DNA of 64,000 bases from the NCBI RefSeq assembly GCF_051535215.1, contig NZ_JBPPLY010000003.1, forward strand, positions 1-64,000. Direction: 5' to 3'. Positions 61,363-64,000 of the stretch are shown piece by piece (the stretch's first letter is position 1; each line of letters begins with the position of its first letter). A program made the position numbers and the translations under genes. The stretch is from Nitrobacter sp051535215. GTDB taxonomy: Bacteria; Pseudomonadota; Alphaproteobacteria; Rhizobiales; Xanthobacteraceae. The notes below the pieces were generated by a model. That model was not told the DNA's origin, searched no databases, and saw nothing but the letters and a program-made list of their open reading frames with translations.

Positions 61363-62979
61363 TCAGTTCGACTTGCGGGTTTTTCTGCTCGTCCGGCTTT
61401 TCGATTTCTTCGGCGATGCGCGCATAGCAGATCGCGTTTTTCTAGCGGTTTCAAGTCGTCCAACTATAGGGACGAGAGCCCAAACCTCATTTTGAAGATA
61501 GGAGGGAAAAACAATGTCAAGCATAGGTTTTGGTTCACCCATCGGTTGATTCTTTGTCTCTCCAAGATACCATTGCCGAGCGGTTCCGTTATCGTTCTTC
61601 CTTCTGCCTTTAGCGAATACGTCGCGATATCGAGAAGGAGAAATTCCCAGAAACGGGACAAAAGAAACTTTTTCGGGTTGTGTATCCGTTTCTATTTCTA
61701 CTTCATCTCCGTGGAGTGCTTTAGCCTGACTTTTTGGATATGGTTCAAGAAACACGACCTTCTTTATTCCAGCCGCTAGAATGTGCTTCGTGCAGTTATG
61801 GCAAGGGAAAGTAGTGCAATATAAAACGCCGTCCTTAACCTGTTTGCCGAGCCTTGCTGCATCGCATAGCGCGGACATTTCTGCGTGAACGATGCGGCCG
61901 TACTCCGTAAGGTCCATAATGCGGGCGTCGGTTAGCAAGCCGGTTGGTGTTTTTTGTGTGAGACGCTGAACAATCTTAGCATCGTTGCCAAGTTTAATCG
62001 CTTTTTGGGAGAGCATTCCCCCATTCCTTAGTCGCTCAAATAGATCTCGAAGAATTTCACTTCGAGTATGTTCATTTGGGTCGATGCCTTTTTTTATGTC
62101 GCGGAAATCAGGTTCTTCTAGGTCCCAATATGTGCCGCCCTGCGCCTTGGGGACCTCGTTGCAGCCCTGTACAATGACTTCTCCGTTGGTGCTGAAAACC
62201 GCTGCACCAACTTGCCTAGAAAGATCGGCAGATCGAAGTGAGGCACTTCGAGCCGCGTACATTCCGTACTCGTCCTTAGATGGAGTTATGTCGTTCCGGC
62301 CAAATAGAGCTTGAATAAATCGATTGACAGTCTCTTGCATCCTCTTTGGGTCAAGCCCATCAATAAATACATCGCCAAGGTGAAACGTATCTCGAAGCCG
62401 CTGACCGAATTTGTCTCCTTCACTTGCATCACGTTCCATGAGCTTGCTCGCTTCAAAAGCAAGTTCTGATTCTGAGATATTGGTAGAGACCTGCCCCCTT
62501 AGTTTTTGAATTAGGCAAGCGCGGCGATCAATTTCCGAAGCGTATGCAGAAACTAGGATAAATTGTCGGCCGTACACCTTGCGCAGCAATTCTACTTCTG
62601 CGGGACTTTTCAGTTGGCTGAGCAAATAAGCGGTTTGTGGAATCGGACGTTTTCTTGAATGGCCGAGTTCAATCCGTTTGGTTCGGATAGCTTCCAGGCC
62701 GATGCGAGCGAGAACGTCAGGGCGGTTGAACTTCTTTCGTAGTGCGTTCGCGTAGTCGATCTTCCAGTGGTAAAGCTTTAGCGAATCTGATGGTTTGGTC
62801 CCAACTCGGCTTTTTACTCGTTCCATCTCTTTGCTGAGCTTTATCGGTTCCGCCCGATAATTCACTTCGGTTAGACATGACTTCAAAGTCGAAAGGATGG
62901 TGTCCATATCGACGCCAATGGGACCTGCTGTTGCGAAAATGAGTTCTGGATATTCGAGGGGATCCATTGTTGCCGACAT
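61363..62979 (-). CDS. Anti-phage dCTP deaminase (DCD/AvcD family)
   Basis: 538 residues. Family members deaminate dCTP during infection, which depletes nucleotides needed for phage DNA. The N-terminal part (ELIFATAGPIGVDMDTILST, residues 12-31) is a P-loop-like nucleotide-binding domain with an atypical loop. The C-terminal deaminase (about 236-480) has the zinc site: His-Ala-Glu in GRIVHAEMSALCDAARLGKQ (365-367) and PCHNC (392-396). A basic tail (KKSKSRTSRKTRKSN) is unusual. In the AvcID system a small RNA upstream keeps AvcD inactive, and here the upstream region holds the divergent gene at 63053. The gene reads AT-richer than its neighbours, which suggests transfer. Confidence 0.9.
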   Translation of the reverse strand: MSATMDPLEYPELIFATAGPIGVDMDTILSTLKSCLTEVNYRAEPIKLSKEMERVKSRVGTKPSDSLKLYHWKIDYANALRKKFNRPDVLARIGLEAIRTKRIELGHSRKRPIPQTAYLLSQLKSPAEVELLRKVYGRQFILVSAYASEIDRRACLIQKLRGQVSTNISESELAFEASKLMERDASEGDKFGQRLRDTFHLGDVFIDGLDPKRMQETVNRFIQALFGRNDITPSKDEYGMYAARSASLRSADLSRQVGAAVFSTNGEVIVQGCNEVPKAQGGTYWDLEEPDFRDIKKGIDPNEHTRSEILRDLFERLRNGGMLSQKAIKLGNDAKIVQRLTQKTPTGLLTDARIMDLTEYGRIVHAEMSALCDAARLGKQVKDGVLYCTTFPCHNCTKHILAAGIKKVVFLEPYPKSQAKALHGDEVEIETDTQPEKVSFVPFLGISPSRYRDVFAKGRRKNDNGTARQWYLGETKNQPMGEPKPMLDIVFPSYLQNEVWALVPIVGRLETARKTRSAMRASPKKSKSRTSRKTRKSN

Positions 62980-63052
62980 AAAACTTCCGTTAATTTGCTA
63001 TAGCTAAGATCACTAAGCGATAAGACGAATCAATCTGGTTTAGGGAGTATCC

Positions 63053-63238
63053 ATGGCTAGGCAGCAAGCAATAGTTCGCCCGGTGGCGTTTAGCCAACTG
63101 GATGAATTGACTCGCGAGATGTCAAAGCTGGCAGTTGTCGTGAATGCCCGATTTGTGGTTGATTCCACTAAGTTGAAAGAGCTTAAGCCATCTGGGCTAA
63201 CCCCAGTAAATCCAAAACGGCGTATAAGTCGTAACTGA
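63053..63238 (+). CDS. 61-residue protein divergent from the dCTP deaminase
   Basis: MARQQAIVRPVAFSQLDELT, REMSKLAVVVNARFVVDSTK, ending RRISRN. AGGGAG lies six bases before the ATG, and a terminator follows. It shares the 73-base promoter region with the dCTP deaminase gene. Basic, probably helix followed by strand. No family is recognised. It could be a regulator or partner of the deaminase, or only a neighbour. Confidence 0.6.
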   Translation: MARQQAIVRPVAFSQLDELTREMSKLAVVVNARFVVDSTKLKELKPSGLTPVNPKRRISRN

Positions 63239-63259
63239 CTCCGGAAGATTTCTTGAGGA

Positions 63260-63290
63260 AACCTCGCCGTCTTAAACGACGAGGTTTTTT
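63260..63290 (+). terminator. Rho-independent terminator
   Basis: AACCTCGCCG and CGACGAGGTT pair with one mismatch, followed by six T and then ATAT. It ends the small gene at 63053 before the convergent nrdJ gene. Confidence 0.9.
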
Positions 63291-63293
63291 ATA

Positions 63294-64000
63294 TCACGAA
63301 CACCCCGTCGTGCTGCCGCACGTATCGCATTTCATGCAGGTGCCGTTGCGCACCAGCGTGAAGTTGCCGCACTCCGGGCACATCTCGCCTTCATAGCCTC
63401 GTGCTTTCGCTTCGGCGCGGCGTTCGGCCTTGGTCGGCGCGATTGCCTGCGCGGCAACCTTGCTTCTTTGCTGCTGCTCCAGTCGCTCGGTCGGCGAGAG
63501 ATCGTGTTCGGTCTCCTGCTTCAGCGCAACGGCACCTTCCGTCGTGTCGCCCGCGTGCGAGGAGGAGAGGGCGGTCACCTTGGACCCGCCACGACCTTCT
63601 CCTGCAAGCGGTGAGGGACCAGAAGAGCGCGCGCCGCCTTCGCTGGCAGCGGACGAAGGAGCCGATCCGCGCGGCTCACCGCCGCCGCGCATGACGACGA
63701 GGTTGTCGGTGCGCGAGCGGGTCAGGCCCTTGGAAACGTATCGCGTGGCCTGCTGGCCCTCCGGCTCCTTGCCTTCGGCGACGCCCTTGCCGATGGCGTC
63801 GAAGCCGGACTCGCTTGGATCGACATGGGCGAGATCGAAGCGCGACATGTAGCTGACCGCGAGTTCGCGGAACACATAGTCGAGGATCGAGGTCGCGTAC
63901 TTGATCGAGTCGTTGCCCTGCACGGGTCCCGCGGGCTCGAAGCGGGTGAACGTGAAGGCGTCGACATATTCCTCAAGCGGCACGCCGTATTGCAGACCCA
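63294..64000 (-). CDS. nrdJ: B12-dependent ribonucleotide reductase (class II), C-terminal part
   Basis: The gene is open to the right edge of the window, so only the C-terminal 236 or so residues are seen. The adenosylcobalamin-dependent enzyme reduces ribonucleotides for DNA synthesis. Visible are GVPLEEYVDAFTFTRFEPAG, VQGNDSIKYATSILDYVFRE, LAVSYMSRFDLAHVDPSESG. A linker follows, and the end has a Cys-rich zinc-like tail, CPECGNFTLVRNGTCMKCDT and CGSTTGCS. The linker holds a PSPLAGEGRGG segment typical of translated interspersed repeats. Confidence 0.93.
   Translation of the reverse strand, partial: GLQYGVPLEEYVDAFTFTRFEPAGPVQGNDSIKYATSILDYVFRELAVSYMSRFDLAHVDPSESGFDAIGKGVAEGKEPEGQQATRYVSKGLTRSRTDNLVVMRGGGEPRGSAPSSAASEGGARSSGPSPLAGEGRGGSKVTALSSSHAGDTTEGAVALKQETEHDLSPTERLEQQQRSKVAAQAIAPTKAERRAEAKARGYEGEMCPECGNFTLVRNGTCMKCDTCGSTTGCS

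Overview
The window looks like the chromosome of an alphaproteobacterium of the Bradyrhizobium / Rhodopseudomonas / Nitrobacter group. This rests on high GC, an NDUFS4-type complex I accessory subunit, the set purM-purN, hdaA, ppk-ppx, rnd, aspS and maeB, a tandem cold-shock-domain protein, and short palindromic repeats typical of Rhizobiales. The genus is inferred. No rRNA is present.

Left edge (1-2175): an integrase gene with one frameshift lies directly beyond the 3' end of a tRNA-Glu gene, so an integrated element probably extends leftwards out of the window. From 2.4 to 6.5 kb are small chromosomal genes: short secreted proteins, a glyoxalase, a double cold-shock protein and a DUF192 protein. 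They end at a tRNA-Pro gene.

Prophage (6510-24856): an 18-bp copy of the tRNA-Pro 3' end recurs at 24839-24856 and marks the two ends of a phage-like element of about 18.3 kb. It carries an HK97-type head module plus some tail genes. The genes lie on one strand and mostly overlap by a few bases, but in an unusual order: portal, tail assembly I, tail chaperone, protease, capsid, then connectors, and terminases last. Tail tube, tail tip, lysis, replication and repressor genes were not found. Terminase, a DUF3168 gene, one tail chaperone and the integrase each carry frameshifts, while the host genes read cleanly. The element therefore looks defective and fixed in place. Between attR and about 26.3 kb are fragments of a second, related integrase and a second copy of a prophage gene, which suggests an older sister element at the same site.

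Core chromosome (26.8-61.3 kb): an XRE regulator, a beta/gamma-crystallin-like protein, an Arg-Gly-rich secreted protein, a TobZ/NodU-type carbamoyltransferase, the complex I accessory subunit, methylcrotonyl-CoA carboxylase beta and alpha, ndk, a TerC-family protein and cspA follow. Next come purM-purN, a run of CDP-alcohol phosphatidyltransferase, hdaA, ppk and ppx, an unaccompanied Rieske protein, rnd, aspS, maeB, a DHFR-like enzyme, a polysaccharide deacetylase, a peptide with a double-glycine leader, an L,D-transpeptidase, CreA, a DUF2161 protein, fabA, an SDR, a YghU-type GST and a ROK kinase.

Right edge (61.3-64 kb): an AT-richer gene encodes an anti-phage dCTP deaminase of the DCD/AvcD type. 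It faces away from a 61-residue unknown protein with its own terminator. The window ends inside nrdJ, whose variable linker appears to contain a translated interspersed repeat. The most interesting items are the dCTP deaminase locus, the unusual decayed phage element with a fossil sister, and the double-glycine peptide.
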